Of a stretch of DNA of 51,225 bases, positions 34,255 through 43,761 are shown piece after piece. A program made the translations under genes and the position numbers. The notes under the pieces were generated by a model. The model was not told where the DNA came from, searched no databases, and was given only the letters and a program-made list of their open reading frames with translations. Numbering within the stretch: the first letter of the stretch is position 1; each line of letters starts with the position of its first letter. This stretch comes from Chitinophagales bacterium (GTDB lineage Bacteria > Bacteroidota > Bacteroidia > Chitinophagales > UBA2359). Location of the stretch: positions 1 to 51,225 of the forward strand of contig JAHDDN010000002.1 of the NCBI GenBank assembly GCA_020629335.1. The letters run 5' to 3'.

Positions 34255-34317
34255 CGCAGGACTTAAAATCCTGTGGCCATCGCGGCCGTGCCGGTTCGAC
34301 CCCGGCTCCGGGTACTT
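34255..34317 (+). repeat. Right attachment repeat (tRNA-Leu 3' fragment)
   Basis: 63 bp identical to 116-178. The sequence upstream of 34255 lacks the acceptor and D arm, so this copy is not a functional tRNA. It marks the element-chromosome junction. Confidence 0.95.
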
Positions 34318-34681
34318 TTTATTGGACTATGGTTTATGGTTTGGGCTTAGGGCTTTCTTTTTTATTTCTTCGATTTTCATGTGCGACATTTAACTTTACG
34401 ATACTTAATTAGTGTGGCATCGCCTTGTCTCCGATTCCGTATCGGGAAAGTCTTCGATTTTGCATCGGGATTCTACCCCGGCTCCGAGTAGTTTTTTTTT
34501 GGACTGTGGTATATGGCTTAGGGTATAGGGCTTTGTTGTATATTTCATATAGGACTCTCTACTAAGCCCTACATTAGATATCAATATCCGTTTTGGACCC
34601 ATCCGACTTCCCTTAAAAGGGAAGAGTTCATTCATTTATAAAATCTGGTAAGGTTTTACTATCTAATGTTTATGATTTTGC
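34318..34681. repeat. Gap with a degenerate second copy of the tRNA 3' end
   Basis: At 34475-34544, ACCCCGGCTCCGAGTAG followed by TTGGACTGTGG... resembles 34299-34359 (ACCCCGGCTCCGGGTAC then TTGGACTATGG...), including about 40 bp of flank. Near 34430-34470 there are also two similar ...GTATCGGGA/GCATCGGGA units. A minus-strand ORF here (34405-34635) is judged spurious. No gene was recognised. Confidence 0.6.
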
Positions 34682-35320
34682 CTAAAACTTTTCCTTACCT
34701 TTTAAATTTGGAAATCCAACATAGAAATTAAAACTGGCTAGATCTCTGGAATCGGCTTTTACTAAGATCCTAAATTCAGATGAGATTTTAATAAAATCAA
34801 AAAAGTCATCGAGCCAAAGCATTGCATTATCATAGGCTATGGTATGAATTAAATTTTTACCATAGTAAAACTGTATTGCAATATTACTGTAGCTCAGATA
34901 GTCTTCACACCTTTCATCAACAATCATATCTTGTATAGTTTCATGAGTGATTTCTTTTCTTGGAAAAGAATATCTAACATCTAGGAAAGGCAAATAATCA
35001 AAATGCTGGTTACCAATTTTCAGCTTTAAACAATTGTATGAAGCAATGCTATCCGAATACATCCTAAATGTTCTTGAAACATATTTTCTGAAAATATTTT
35101 TCTGGCATTTCTTATCCTCACATGTTTCTAATTTATCCGCATCCTCTAGTGACAGCAAATAAATCTCTTCAAAACCCAGTTCTCCTTCATCTAAATATTC
35201 AACAAATGTGTCTCTTATTATTTGACTTTGAGAATAAGAATTTGAAGAAAATGCAGTGAGGGAAATAAGAAAAAATAAATATTGAAGTACTTTAATTTTT
35301 AAATGTAAGGACATTCGCAA
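34682..35320 (-). CDS. Secreted hypothetical protein
   Basis: A 212-aa protein with a signal peptide (KIKVLQYLFFLISLTAFSSNSYS; Met1 or Met3 as start), so exported. It has a pair of close cysteines (CEDKKC) and further ones that could form disulfides. No recognised domain. It is the first chromosomal gene after the attachment site, monocistronic as far as visible. Confidence 0.7.
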   Translation of the reverse strand: MRMSLHLKIKVLQYLFFLISLTAFSSNSYSQSQIIRDTFVEYLDEGELGFEEIYLLSLEDADKLETCEDKKCQKNIFRKYVSRTFRMYSDSIASYNCLKLKIGNQHFDYLPFLDVRYSFPRKEITHETIQDMIVDERCEDYLSYSNIAIQFYYGKNLIHTIAYDNAMLWLDDFFDFIKISSEFRILVKADSRDLASFNFYVGFPNLKGKEKF

Positions 35321-35372
35321 AATGAATTAAATAAGAATTTTGAATATACACTTTTACCCCAATTAAACTTCA

Positions 35373-36485
35373 CTAAAGAGATAAATTCAAATAGTATCTT
35401 GTACCTTTCAATTGCCCTTCCTTGATTAAGATTTTCTGCTCCACCATCTCTGACAAATCTCTTGTTGCTGTAGAAGCTGAAGTGTTCGCTATACTGGCAT
35501 AATTCTTCGCACTAAGGCCACCTACAAAACCTTGAGGTCCTTCTTCAAACAATCGTTTGACCACTTTGAGCTGTCTGACATTGAGAGATGAGTTGAATTG
35601 ATCATAAAATCTGGCTTTCTTAATTAAAAATTCAATAATAACCAGGGCTGCTTTTTGTGCCTTAATAATCACTTCACTAAAATAGATGAGCCAATCAGTA
35701 ATGTTTAAGGTTTGATTATGTCGTTCAAACATATCATAATATTGCTTTTTCTTAGATTGAATAATTTCTGAGATAGGAATTATAGATGGCTCATTTAAAC
35801 TAATAGCTAGAGATTTGTTCGCGAGAGCTCTTCCTATTCTTCCATTTCCATCCTCAAAAGGGTGAATGGTTTCAAAATAAAAGTGACTGATCCCAGCCTT
35901 CACTAAAGGCATGTAGTGATTTTTTGTTGCACCAAAATGGACTTGATTGTACCAGACAATATAATGTTCCATTTCTTTCAAAACTTCATTTGAAGGTGGC
36001 GCTTCGAAATGGATCGTAGGATTATCCAATCTTCCGGAAACAATTTGCATCGGATCTTCATGTTGTCTATAGTGGCCTATATCATCTAGATCACGTCTGC
36101 CATTCATTATCATTTCATGCCAATTAAACATTCGCTTATGCGCCAAAGGTGTTTGAAAATTATTATACACATCTACCATCATTTCTGCTATCCCATATTC
36201 TGCTGGCTTAACCTTACGTTTAGTAAGACTCAATCCTAGTTTTCTTTTTATTGACGATTGCACACTATCTCTATCTAAATATTCGCCTTCAATTTCAGTT
36301 GTTTTTAAAGCTTCATTACTAAGCAACTCTACTAAAAAATCCTTTTTAGATTCAGCTTCAATAAGACGTAATACACCACGCATTTCACCAGTATTCCCAA
36401 TAAAATCAAGTTCAAGATGCTGCAAGGCTTCAGCATCAAAAGTAAAACGCGGCCAATCTTTAAATTGCCAATTCCAAATAGGCAT
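35373..36485 (-). CDS. Fic family protein (AMP transferase type)
   Basis: A 370-aa protein. The N-terminus (WNWQFKDWPRFTFD, about 4-17) matches DUF4172-type Fic proteins. An inhibitory helix motif T62-x3-E66-G67 (TTEIEG) lies before the Fic core, and the full catalytic motif HPFEDGNGRIGR is at 208-219. The C-terminal ~80 residues form a winged-helix-like domain. Fic proteins with this motif usually transfer AMP onto target hydroxyls and are held off by the inhibitory Glu. The target is unknown. The gene stands alone and could be acquired cargo, outside the element. Confidence 0.9.
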   Translation of the reverse strand: MPIWNWQFKDWPRFTFDAEALQHLELDFIGNTGEMRGVLRLIEAESKKDFLVELLSNEALKTTEIEGEYLDRDSVQSSIKRKLGLSLTKRKVKPAEYGIAEMMVDVYNNFQTPLAHKRMFNWHEMIMNGRRDLDDIGHYRQHEDPMQIVSGRLDNPTIHFEAPPSNEVLKEMEHYIVWYNQVHFGATKNHYMPLVKAGISHFYFETIHPFEDGNGRIGRALANKSLAISLNEPSIIPISEIIQSKKKQYYDMFERHNQTLNITDWLIYFSEVIIKAQKAALVIIEFLIKKARFYDQFNSSLNVRQLKVVKRLFEEGPQGFVGGLSAKNYASIANTSASTATRDLSEMVEQKILIKEGQLKGTRYYLNLSL

Positions 36486-36576
36486 GAGCTATATTTCTGT
36501 TATTTATAGCTCAAAAATAGCTTTTATTTGAGCTATAAATCAAGTTTTTATAGCTCAAATGACAATATCAGCCCCT

Positions 36577-36987
36577 CTAGACAATCCTCCCTCTTACATT
36601 GACAATCAAATAAGTGACAATCATATTAAACGAAATGCCGCAAACGAAAAGCATCAATAGTTCAAAATTATATTGACCCAATTTAGATAGGAAAATAGTT
36701 AATATCGTCATTAATAAGACAGACAAATAAAGTGTCTTGGGCTTGAGCTCAAGTTGGTAATACAATACATACAAGACAGGTACGATCAAAGTAAAAATTA
36801 AAAGACCCCAAAAGAAGACGAGAATACTGACACCAACATATGAACACATTAGATCCATCATCTTATCTCCACCTAAGCCTATAGCTAATACAAAAGATAG
36901 GAAATACGATCCTGCACAATAAACGATAAATGAAAGACTAAAAATTTTTAGTAGATCTTTTACAATCTCCATTTTCATAAATCTCAT
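36577..36987 (-). CDS. Four-TM hypothetical membrane protein
   Basis: A 136-aa protein with hydrophobic segments at about 12-32, 45-74, 85-102 and 108-130, i.e. four membrane helices with little else. Start alternatives are Met1, Met4 and Met6. Not recognised. Confidence 0.65.
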   Translation of the reverse strand: MRFMKMEIVKDLLKIFSLSFIVYCAGSYFLSFVLAIGLGGDKMMDLMCSYVGVSILVFFWGLLIFTLIVPVLYVLYYQLELKPKTLYLSVLLMTILTIFLSKLGQYNFELLMLFVCGISFNMIVTYLIVNVRGRIV

Positions 36988-37016
36988 TTGGAGATAACAA
37001 TAGCTTTAATACTAAA

Positions 37017-37269
37017 GTGTTTGATCATTAGCCTAGTTAATCATGCCATTGATGCTAACAATAGATACTTTAACAATTTGTTTTCAATCGACTGGGCCTA
37101 CGCTAACTTTCAGTAACTTTTTCTCGAAGAAGCCCGGAATTGTCTTTAGGTGGTCGTGATTTATACCTATCTTTCAACTTAGAATATCCAGATAATTGAT
37201 TTTGGTAATCTAAATTATCACAAGTACGATTTTGAAAAATCTAAGCTGGCTTTTTAATTAATTGGAAGC
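37017..37269. other. Intergenic gap, nothing recognised
   Basis: About 250 bp with no supported ORF or strong hairpin, between the four-TM gene and the T9SS cargo gene, both on the minus strand. Confidence 0.4.
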
Positions 37270-38811
37270 TTAACGCATTACATTTAGCCAATTTACATTT
37301 CTTTCCTTCTTATCTACTGATACTGCTTCTAAAAGATATCGACCTGAAGGAAAATTTGTTAAGTCCAACATCAGAATTTTATTGGATGGCAATACTTGCT
37401 CTGATTTGAGTTTATTTCCTAATAAATCATATAGATTAAATTCCATTTGATTTATGTAACTAGCATCTATGTAAAATATTCCAGAACTAGGATTGGGATA
37501 AATCTTAACCTGCTCATTTCTTATAGGCTCATCTTCATTGCTACTTATGATATTATCAACCACATCTCCATTTTCATCAAATTTTATCATCCAAAGTTGT
37601 ATGAAACTACTAATGCTGTCATCTTGCGTTTGCCGAAATCTTGTTCCTGAAGCTATATAATTACCATCAGGGGTTTTGGCTAAATCAGCCAATCTATATA
37701 GAGCCCCAGGTTCATATAAAGAATGGACTACTTTGTGCCAGAGGCTGTCTCCACCTGCAGAAACTTTTCCAATAACAGCCCTTCCTAACTCTAAATCTCC
37801 TCCAGCCACAATATATCCATCTTGGTTATGAGACTCTACAATATCAAAATGAGACTCAGGAAAAGCATTAAAATTTTTCTTACCAAATTCTGTTCTCCAA
37901 ACAGGATTTAGATCTTTATCAAACTTTAATATTGACGGCATATAGCTCCTGTTCCCTGTTTGATCATTTAATTCTCTATCTATACCCAATGCTGTCATGA
38001 CCAAACATGAGTCTGAGTCTACTATTCCTGTCATATCACTAAAAATACCAGTTAGGTTACCATACGGATAAGTCTTTTTTACAATATTAAATTCTTCGTC
38101 TAAAGTGTATATAAAAAAACCGTAATCTTGATATATCGGGCTATTATTTTCCCCGGGTATGCCCCAATGTCCCATCATCAATAACTCATTATTTCTCCAG
38201 TTCAAAAGTTTCATCGGCCAATAATGCCAACCATTTAGTTGTGAGAAATTAACAATTTCGTACTTCCCTTTTTCTCTTAAATTAATTTTTGCTAACATTC
38301 CCTCTCTTTTTGAGTCTTCATTTTGTAAAGCAACAGTAGCAAATCCTTCTGGATAATGTACCAAAGAGTAAACGATTAGCAATTCCGAATTTAAACTATC
38401 ATGATAACAGGTATGGGTTAACACATTGTCAACAGCCTTACCACTTTTGACGAGGCATTGTATAGGTACTCCAAGAGAAGCAACTGCATAATATAAAGTG
38501 TCGTTGAATTCTATTACTTCGTTTGGAAAACGCAATGCATTTTGTACCGACTCTACATTGTTCTCCCAAATTCCGTACCTCAAAGGTTCCCCATTTTGGT
38601 TATAGAGAGATACACAAAAATGTGAATGGCTTCCATCCTCATCATCTATCATACATTCGCCTCCCACGACTATCATAGAATCAATAGCTGATATGTCCTC
38701 TCCATGAAACTGAGCAAATGTTCCGTTGAAGTCTGTCACCTTATTGAATGGAATTTGTGCATAGTTAAATTCCATACAATAAAGCAAAATGAATGATAAA
38801 AATATTCTCAT
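37270..38811 (-). CDS. T9SS-exported protein with C-terminal sorting tail
   Basis: A 513-aa protein with a signal peptide (MRIFLSFILLYCMEFNYA). Its long middle part has repeating blade-like strands (DGYIVAGG, DGNYIASGTR), suggesting a beta-propeller. A type IX secretion sorting domain occupies the last ~75 residues (IYPNPSSGIFYID...LYDLLGNK...FPSGRYLLE). It is probably secreted or attached to the surface. The substrate is unknown. Confidence 0.85.
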   Translation of the reverse strand: MRIFLSFILLYCMEFNYAQIPFNKVTDFNGTFAQFHGEDISAIDSMIVVGGECMIDDEDGSHSHFCVSLYNQNGEPLRYGIWENNVESVQNALRFPNEVIEFNDTLYYAVASLGVPIQCLVKSGKAVDNVLTHTCYHDSLNSELLIVYSLVHYPEGFATVALQNEDSKREGMLAKINLREKGKYEIVNFSQLNGWHYWPMKLLNWRNNELLMMGHWGIPGENNSPIYQDYGFFIYTLDEEFNIVKKTYPYGNLTGIFSDMTGIVDSDSCLVMTALGIDRELNDQTGNRSYMPSILKFDKDLNPVWRTEFGKKNFNAFPESHFDIVESHNQDGYIVAGGDLELGRAVIGKVSAGGDSLWHKVVHSLYEPGALYRLADLAKTPDGNYIASGTRFRQTQDDSISSFIQLWMIKFDENGDVVDNIISSNEDEPIRNEQVKIYPNPSSGIFYIDASYINQMEFNLYDLLGNKLKSEQVLPSNKILMLDLTNFPSGRYLLEAVSVDKKERNVNWLNVMR

Positions 38812-38963
38812 TTATCTTCTAGAATTTAAGCATTCTTTGTGTTTCAACCAAATTAAAAATTTATTTTAGTCAATAAGAAAACAGAAAAGTAAGAGTGCTT
38901 TTCATTAACTAATTACATTTATTTATACACCAAGAAAGCTTTTTCGTAAGACGTAATTATACT

Positions 38964-40820
38964 CTAAGGCATTTCTGAAGATTCAGAACTATTATTATCC
39001 AAATTCACATCAGCCATTCGGCCACTTTTATCGATAACTACATTTTTAATTTTATTGATATCAACATCAATATTCATCGTATAACTGCTATGCGTCCACG
39101 GCCAATCTGGCATTACTTTTCCTGTAAAGGCATCCTGCCCTTTTTCTCCTCTCATAATTCGTAGTGGAATATAGTAATGCTTTTCAGTACCATCCATTAA
39201 TTCAACAGTAATATCTAAAGGCATCGGCATGACACCTGTCTTTGTTAAAAGCACATTCGTACCATTATCACCTGCAGTTTGCACAGATAAAACGCCATAA
39301 TCAATTTGATGCGTCGTATTGACAAAGTATTCTCTAAACCAATCTAATTCTAATCCACTTTGCTTTTCCATTACTCTTATAAAATCATTGGGATTAGGGT
39401 GCTTAAACTTCCAAGTATTGTAATAGCGTTTCAAACCTGCATAAAAGTCTTTATCACCCATGATATATTTCAATTGCTGAAGAAAGACCGCGCCTTTGGT
39501 ATACGAACCTACACCATAAGCGGTGTTTGTTGTATAGTGATCTGAATGCGTGATAAGCGCCTCTTCTTTTCCAGAACTTGTAAATCGACAAAATCCTCTA
39601 ACGGTATTGTAGTGCGGGTCCTCCACGGGATTACCAGAAACCAATCCTTTAGCTTTCAAATGATTCATCACCTCGGCACTTGCATATGAAGTAAAGCCTT
39701 CATCCATCCAAGGATATAAAGCTTCATTAGTCGCTAGGACCATCTGATACCAACTGTGCATCCATTCGTGGATACTTACGCCTACGAGACTTGGGTAACT
39801 TCTTTCACCTGTGATAAGCGTCGCCATTGGATATTCCATGCCTCCATCTCCACCTTGAATAAAGGCATATACAGGATAAGGATAAACGCCATATCGTTCA
39901 TTCATAAATTTCTCAGCTTCATTCATGGCTTCATGTAAGCGCTCCCAGTTCTCTTCAGTACGTTCATTTTTCTGATAGAAATAATGCAAGGTGGTTCCTT
40001 CATCTGTTGTTTTGATGGTATGCGTATAATCTGGATCTGCAGCCCATACAAAATCATGTACATTCTCCGCTTTGAAGGTCCATTCTAACTTTTTCTTACC
40101 AAAAAGCCCCTTCTTTTTTGTGTTCTTGTCAGAATAGCCATGCCCCATCTTCTTTGGATTCTCAACCAAACCAGTGGCCGCTACTGTATATTTTCTATCA
40201 ATCTTGATCTTTACTTCAAAATCTCCCCACACACCATGAAATTCTCTTCCCACATATGGATGTGCATGCCATCCCTGGTAATCATACTCGCATAATTTTG
40301 GATACCATTGAGACATAGAAAAACTGATGCCTTCAGCACTGTTTCGTCCACTTCTTCGAATCTGGTTAGGCACTTGAGAGTTAAAGGTCATCTCCAAAGT
40401 GGTTTTCTTACCCGGCAAAAGTGGTTTAGCTAAATCCACTTCTAAGACTGTACCCTCTACGTGATATTTAGTTGCTTGACCATCTTGCTTTAAGGATTGG
40501 ATCTTATGATAACCTATTTCACTATCATCTAACTTTGAAATTCTGTCACCTACCCTAGGATCTGGATCTTCTATGGTTCTTGATCTTTCATCCATCATAC
40601 TCCCCGGCTGAAAAGCATTGAAAAACAAATGGTAAAAAACGCGATCTATAGTATCAGGAGAATTATTTGTGTAAACCAATTTCTGCTGACCTTCTAGTTG
40701 GAATTTTTCTACGTCAACATCAATTTCAATTTTATAGTCAACATGTTGTTGCCACCTATCAGATTGTGCAGAAACATTTAAAAAAGTAAAAATCAAAAGG
40801 GAAAATAGAATAGTTCTCAT
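38964..40820 (-). CDS. M1 family zinc aminopeptidase, exported
   Basis: A 618-aa protein with a signal peptide (1-19). The zinc site is HEWMH (351-355), with the third ligand E374 in WMDEGF exactly 18 residues on. The substrate-binding motif is GGMEYP (326-331), a variant of GxMEN. M1 enzymes release N-terminal amino acids; an envelope location suggests peptide scavenging. The ATG abuts the stop of the CPBP gene, so it is the second gene of a two-gene operon. Confidence 0.95.
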   Translation of the reverse strand: MRTILFSLLIFTFLNVSAQSDRWQQHVDYKIEIDVDVEKFQLEGQQKLVYTNNSPDTIDRVFYHLFFNAFQPGSMMDERSRTIEDPDPRVGDRISKLDDSEIGYHKIQSLKQDGQATKYHVEGTVLEVDLAKPLLPGKKTTLEMTFNSQVPNQIRRSGRNSAEGISFSMSQWYPKLCEYDYQGWHAHPYVGREFHGVWGDFEVKIKIDRKYTVAATGLVENPKKMGHGYSDKNTKKKGLFGKKKLEWTFKAENVHDFVWAADPDYTHTIKTTDEGTTLHYFYQKNERTEENWERLHEAMNEAEKFMNERYGVYPYPVYAFIQGGDGGMEYPMATLITGERSYPSLVGVSIHEWMHSWYQMVLATNEALYPWMDEGFTSYASAEVMNHLKAKGLVSGNPVEDPHYNTVRGFCRFTSSGKEEALITHSDHYTTNTAYGVGSYTKGAVFLQQLKYIMGDKDFYAGLKRYYNTWKFKHPNPNDFIRVMEKQSGLELDWFREYFVNTTHQIDYGVLSVQTAGDNGTNVLLTKTGVMPMPLDITVELMDGTEKHYYIPLRIMRGEKGQDAFTGKVMPDWPWTHSSYTMNIDVDINKIKNVVIDKSGRMADVNLDNNSSESSEMP

Positions 40821-42020
40821 TTATGCATTAATTAAGTTCTCATTTATTTCAATTTCAGGATCTACAATCTCCCCTGCAAGTTTGGAGAAAGCATCCCATT
40901 TATATCTTCTTTTAAAGTAAAGTATCATTATAATACTCATAATAGCAAACGAAACGGTTACCATAATCGGATTCAACTCGTGAGACTTTAAAATAGAATC
41001 TGTTTGGAGTACGCCGCCAGCATATCCAACGAAAACCGCTGAAACAAAATTTTGTGCTGCATGTAAACCCAACGCCAATTCGAGTCCATCGTCCATAATT
41101 GTAACGATACCCATGAAAAGTCCTGCCATGATATAGTAACTCTGCATCGTCCAAAAACCGAATTTCTCAATTTCAGGATTTTGAGAATGGACCAAACCGA
41201 ATAGAACAGAAGCGACAATTAAAGGCACCCATTTTACATTCTTTTGAAAGAAAGTTGAAGTAACTGATTTAAGTATTGTACTAAATAAGAAAAAACTTAC
41301 TATCAATATCAAAAGGGCAATAAAGCCAAATAGCATTGAATAAATGGCCTCAGGAACAGCAGGATCAGCACTGGTTGTCGTCAATTCTAATTCAAAATCC
41401 ATAGACTTCATATAACTATATGCAAAAGTGGCCAAACCCAAAGACAGAAATATGGCTAAAACCTGATAAAATTTCAAGCTGGCCACACCCTGCATGATAT
41501 AGCCTCTAAAAAACAACTCTTCTGTACTTGTTTGTATAGGAAGTAAAATGCAGGAGATCAACAAAAGCGGGATAAACGTATTTAATTTAAAACCGATGGT
41601 ATAGCTCTCGGGATTCATAAAATAGAATATAGCCTCCATAGTTAATCCAAAAAGCATCCAAATAAAGAATGCATGAAAAACTCTACCCCATCTAATTTTT
41701 GAAAAAGGATTGACGAGTGTTTTAAATTCACGCTCGTGCATAGGTTTGAAAATAAAGTAGAAAGCTACGAGAGAACCTAAAAAGGTCAACAACATCATGC
41801 TCAATCCTAGATTAGAATTAATATCGATAAGATTGAAATCCATGGATTTTTGAAAATCTTGGACAGCTGCAGAATCTAAATCTGGCGAACTGTCAATTTT
41901 CCTTAGCATGGCCAGACTTAAAGGGATGCTTCCGATAAGATTCCCAAACAAGATTACAATCAAAACCACTAAATATCGCCACCAATCATTGCGACCTTTG
42001 AATACAGGATTAAAAAACAT
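40821..42020 (-). CDS. CPBP (Abi/Rce1-type) intramembrane metalloprotease
   Basis: A 399-aa multi-pass protein with the family motifs E167-E168-x3-R172 (TEELFFRGYIMQG), FGLVHSQNP and LGLHAAQNF in successive helices. It has eight or so hydrophobic segments. The N-terminal ~100 residues are an extra membrane region. CPBP proteins cut or process membrane substrates; the target is unknown. Followed without gap by the M1 aminopeptidase, so co-expression is likely. Confidence 0.9.
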   Translation of the reverse strand: MFFNPVFKGRNDWWRYLVVLIVILFGNLIGSIPLSLAMLRKIDSSPDLDSAAVQDFQKSMDFNLIDINSNLGLSMMLLTFLGSLVAFYFIFKPMHEREFKTLVNPFSKIRWGRVFHAFFIWMLFGLTMEAIFYFMNPESYTIGFKLNTFIPLLLISCILLPIQTSTEELFFRGYIMQGVASLKFYQVLAIFLSLGLATFAYSYMKSMDFELELTTTSADPAVPEAIYSMLFGFIALLILIVSFFLFSTILKSVTSTFFQKNVKWVPLIVASVLFGLVHSQNPEIEKFGFWTMQSYYIMAGLFMGIVTIMDDGLELALGLHAAQNFVSAVFVGYAGGVLQTDSILKSHELNPIMVTVSFAIMSIIMILYFKRRYKWDAFSKLAGEIVDPEIEINENLINA

Positions 42021-42176
42021 CTGATTTTGTTAAATTCTGCCCACTTTATAGTGAGGCACTAAGTTACCGTTTAATTTTTTGGCTTAGGCCCAAATTGAGC
42101 ATTGTTTCACGCCATTTTGTCGAAATAGTTATGCTATTTAAGCCCCCTTTTAAGCTGCTCTAATGCATAAAATCTG

Positions 42177-42184
42177 TACTTTTG
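42177..42184 (+). promoter_or_regulatory. TAnnTTTG -7 promoter box
   Basis: TACTTTTG lies 17 bp before the ATG of the DUF6580-like gene and matches the Bacteroidota -7 consensus TAnnTTTG. No clear -33 TTTG is present. Start of transcription is expected near 42190, giving a very short leader. Confidence 0.6.
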
Positions 42185-42200
42185 AAGCAGAAAAGGTGAT

Positions 42201-42782
42201 ATGAAACAGAAAAATTTTGTCATAATTTTATTTGTATTGGTCATTGCTGGACTCTACAGACTTGTACCTCACATAAATAATTTGACACCGATTGCAGCTA
42301 TGGCTTTATGCAGTGGGCTATATTTAAAGAAAAGAGCATGGGTTTTTGCCCTTCCTGTTATCGTACTTTACTTATCTGATTTTGCTTTAAATAACACTAT
42401 TAACAGAATCTACTTTGAAAATCAGACAGGTCTCATTTTCTGGTCTTCATACATGTCATATGTTTACGGCGCGTTTATCCTTATTGTCGGTATAGGATTA
42501 TTATTAAAAAAGTCTCTTTTAGAAGAAAAAATAATTGCAGGAACATTATTCTCTTCACTATTATTTTTCCTAGTTACCAATACTGGATCATGGGCTTTTG
42601 GCACCCTCTATCCTAAAACCGGAAGTGGATTAATTGCAGCACTTTTAGCTGGTATTCCCTTTTTCAAATGGACATTACTCGGGAACATGTTTTTCATACC
42701 GGCTATGGTATTTTTCTTCGAAAAAATGCTATCACTTGAATCTAAGACAGAAAGTGAACTCTACCCCGACATATTGCATTAA
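42201..42782 (+). CDS. DUF6580-like integral membrane protein
   Basis: A 193-aa protein with about six hydrophobic segments and the typical start LVPHINNLTPIAAMALCSGLYLKKR, as in DUF6580 proteins, which resemble small transporter S-components. Substrate unknown. It is followed by yggS with a 6-bp gap and preceded by a good -7 box, so it leads the operon. Confidence 0.8.
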   Translation: MKQKNFVIILFVLVIAGLYRLVPHINNLTPIAAMALCSGLYLKKRAWVFALPVIVLYLSDFALNNTINRIYFENQTGLIFWSSYMSYVYGAFILIVGIGLLLKKSLLEEKIIAGTLFSSLLFFLVTNTGSWAFGTLYPKTGSGLIAALLAGIPFFKWTLLGNMFFIPAMVFFFEKMLSLESKTESELYPDILH

Positions 42783-42788
42783 TGCAGT

Positions 42789-43433
42789 ATGAATATTTAT
42801 CCATCGCTTAAAGCATTTCTAGACAATAACAATGTCACTTTGGTTGCAGTGAGTAAAACGCAGCCTGCAACTGTGGTTCAAACACTATACGATCAAGGCC
42901 AACGTGTTTTTGGGGAAAATCGTGTTCAAGAATTATGCGACAAAAAAGAACAATTACCCAATGACATACAATGGCATCTCATCGGTCATTTACAAAAGAA
43001 CAAGGTCAAATACATAGCTCCATTTATTGAAATGATTCACTCGATAGATAGTTTAGATCTATTAGAGAAGATAGATAAGGAAGCCGCCAAAAACGACCGT
43101 ATAATCAATGTCTTATTGCAAGTAAAAATTGCCCAAGAGGAAAGCAAGTTTGGTCTTAATCCAAACGAACTTATCGAAAACATACATCAGTTTTATCAAT
43201 TTAAAAATGTACGCATCCAAGGTTTAATGGGCATGGGTACCTTCACAAATGACATTACTATAACCGAACAAGAATTCGAGTTTTTCAAGAACTATTTTAA
43301 CCAGTTGTCAGACTATATTCCTGATGATCATAAGGAAAGTTTTACCGTCAAGTCTTTAGGGATGTCAGGGGATTATAAATTGGCTGTGGAGTACGGGAGT
43401 AATATGGTTCGGATTGGGAGTTTGTTATTTTAA
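42789..43433 (+). CDS. yggS: YggS-type PLP-binding protein
   Basis: A 214-aa single-domain PLP-binding protein that maintains PLP and amino-acid balance. The PLP lysine is in LVAVSKTQP near residue 23. FGENRVQEL, HLIGHLQKNK, LMGMGTF and SLGMSGDY...GSNMVRIGSLLF follow in family order. Normal length. Second gene of the 42201 operon. Confidence 0.95.
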   Translation: MNIYPSLKAFLDNNNVTLVAVSKTQPATVVQTLYDQGQRVFGENRVQELCDKKEQLPNDIQWHLIGHLQKNKVKYIAPFIEMIHSIDSLDLLEKIDKEAAKNDRIINVLLQVKIAQEESKFGLNPNELIENIHQFYQFKNVRIQGLMGMGTFTNDITITEQEFEFFKNYFNQLSDYIPDDHKESFTVKSLGMSGDYKLAVEYGSNMVRIGSLLF

Positions 43434-43451
43434 GTTGAAGTTGAAGTTGAA
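43434..43451 (+). repeat. Tandem GTTGAA x3
   Basis: Three GTTGAA units directly after the yggS stop codon, followed by loosely related AAGTTTAAG-type sequence to about 43530. Confidence 0.7.
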
Positions 43452-43554
43452 GACAAAGCTGAGATTTAAATTTTGACTGCAGTGTAACGAAGTGTCGGGC
43501 ATATAAGTTTAAGCTTAAGTCTAAGATTTAGTTTAGTATGGGCTAGAAACGGCT

Positions 43555-43715
43555 ATTCTTCTACCACATAGTTACATAGATTTAGGAATACTTATTCTAA
43601 TCTTCTATGTGAGCTATGTGTTTATATTTAGAGCATATCTCCTTAACACATAGCAAACATAGTTAAGAAATGACTTCGTCGACACAAACTATGTGTCTTA
43701 TGTGGTAAAGAAATA
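43555..43715. repeat. MITE- or REP-like nested inverted repeats
   Basis: The outer arms TACCACATAgttACATAG (from 43562) and the complement of CTATGTGTCTTATGTGGTA (43690-43708) are imperfect inverted repeats. The inner pair CTTCTATGTGAGCTATGTG (43602-43620) and CACATAGCAAACATAGTTAAG (43649-43669) is a second one. No ORF. It could be a small non-autonomous element or a repeated intergenic palindrome. Confidence 0.5.
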
Positions 43716-43761
43716 AGTTTCATAAAAAAAAGAAAGCAAATTATTGGACACTAATCACTTC

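Larger units (their letters stand above)
116..34317. mobile_element. Integrative mobilizable element in tRNA-Leu
   Basis: The element is bounded by a perfect 63-bp direct repeat: tRNA-Leu 3' end plus three bases. It carries a tyrosine integrase next to the right end and matching arm-type repeats just inside both ends. It also encodes a relaxase, a MobC-like protein, a coupling protein and a candidate oriT. No VirB4-type ATPase or other mating-channel gene was found, so self-transfer is unlikely and mobilization by a helper element is inferred. Cargo is mosaic: gene direction changes several times, and some segments (259-3470, 23000-27650) look clearly more AT-rich than the mobilization operon. 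A large serine recombinase inside suggests a second, nested insertion. Confidence 0.9.

Noticed and set aside
34405..34635. 76-aa minus-strand ORF behind the element
   Set aside because: It covers the degenerate tRNA repeat and low-complexity spacer; the translation has no protein character.
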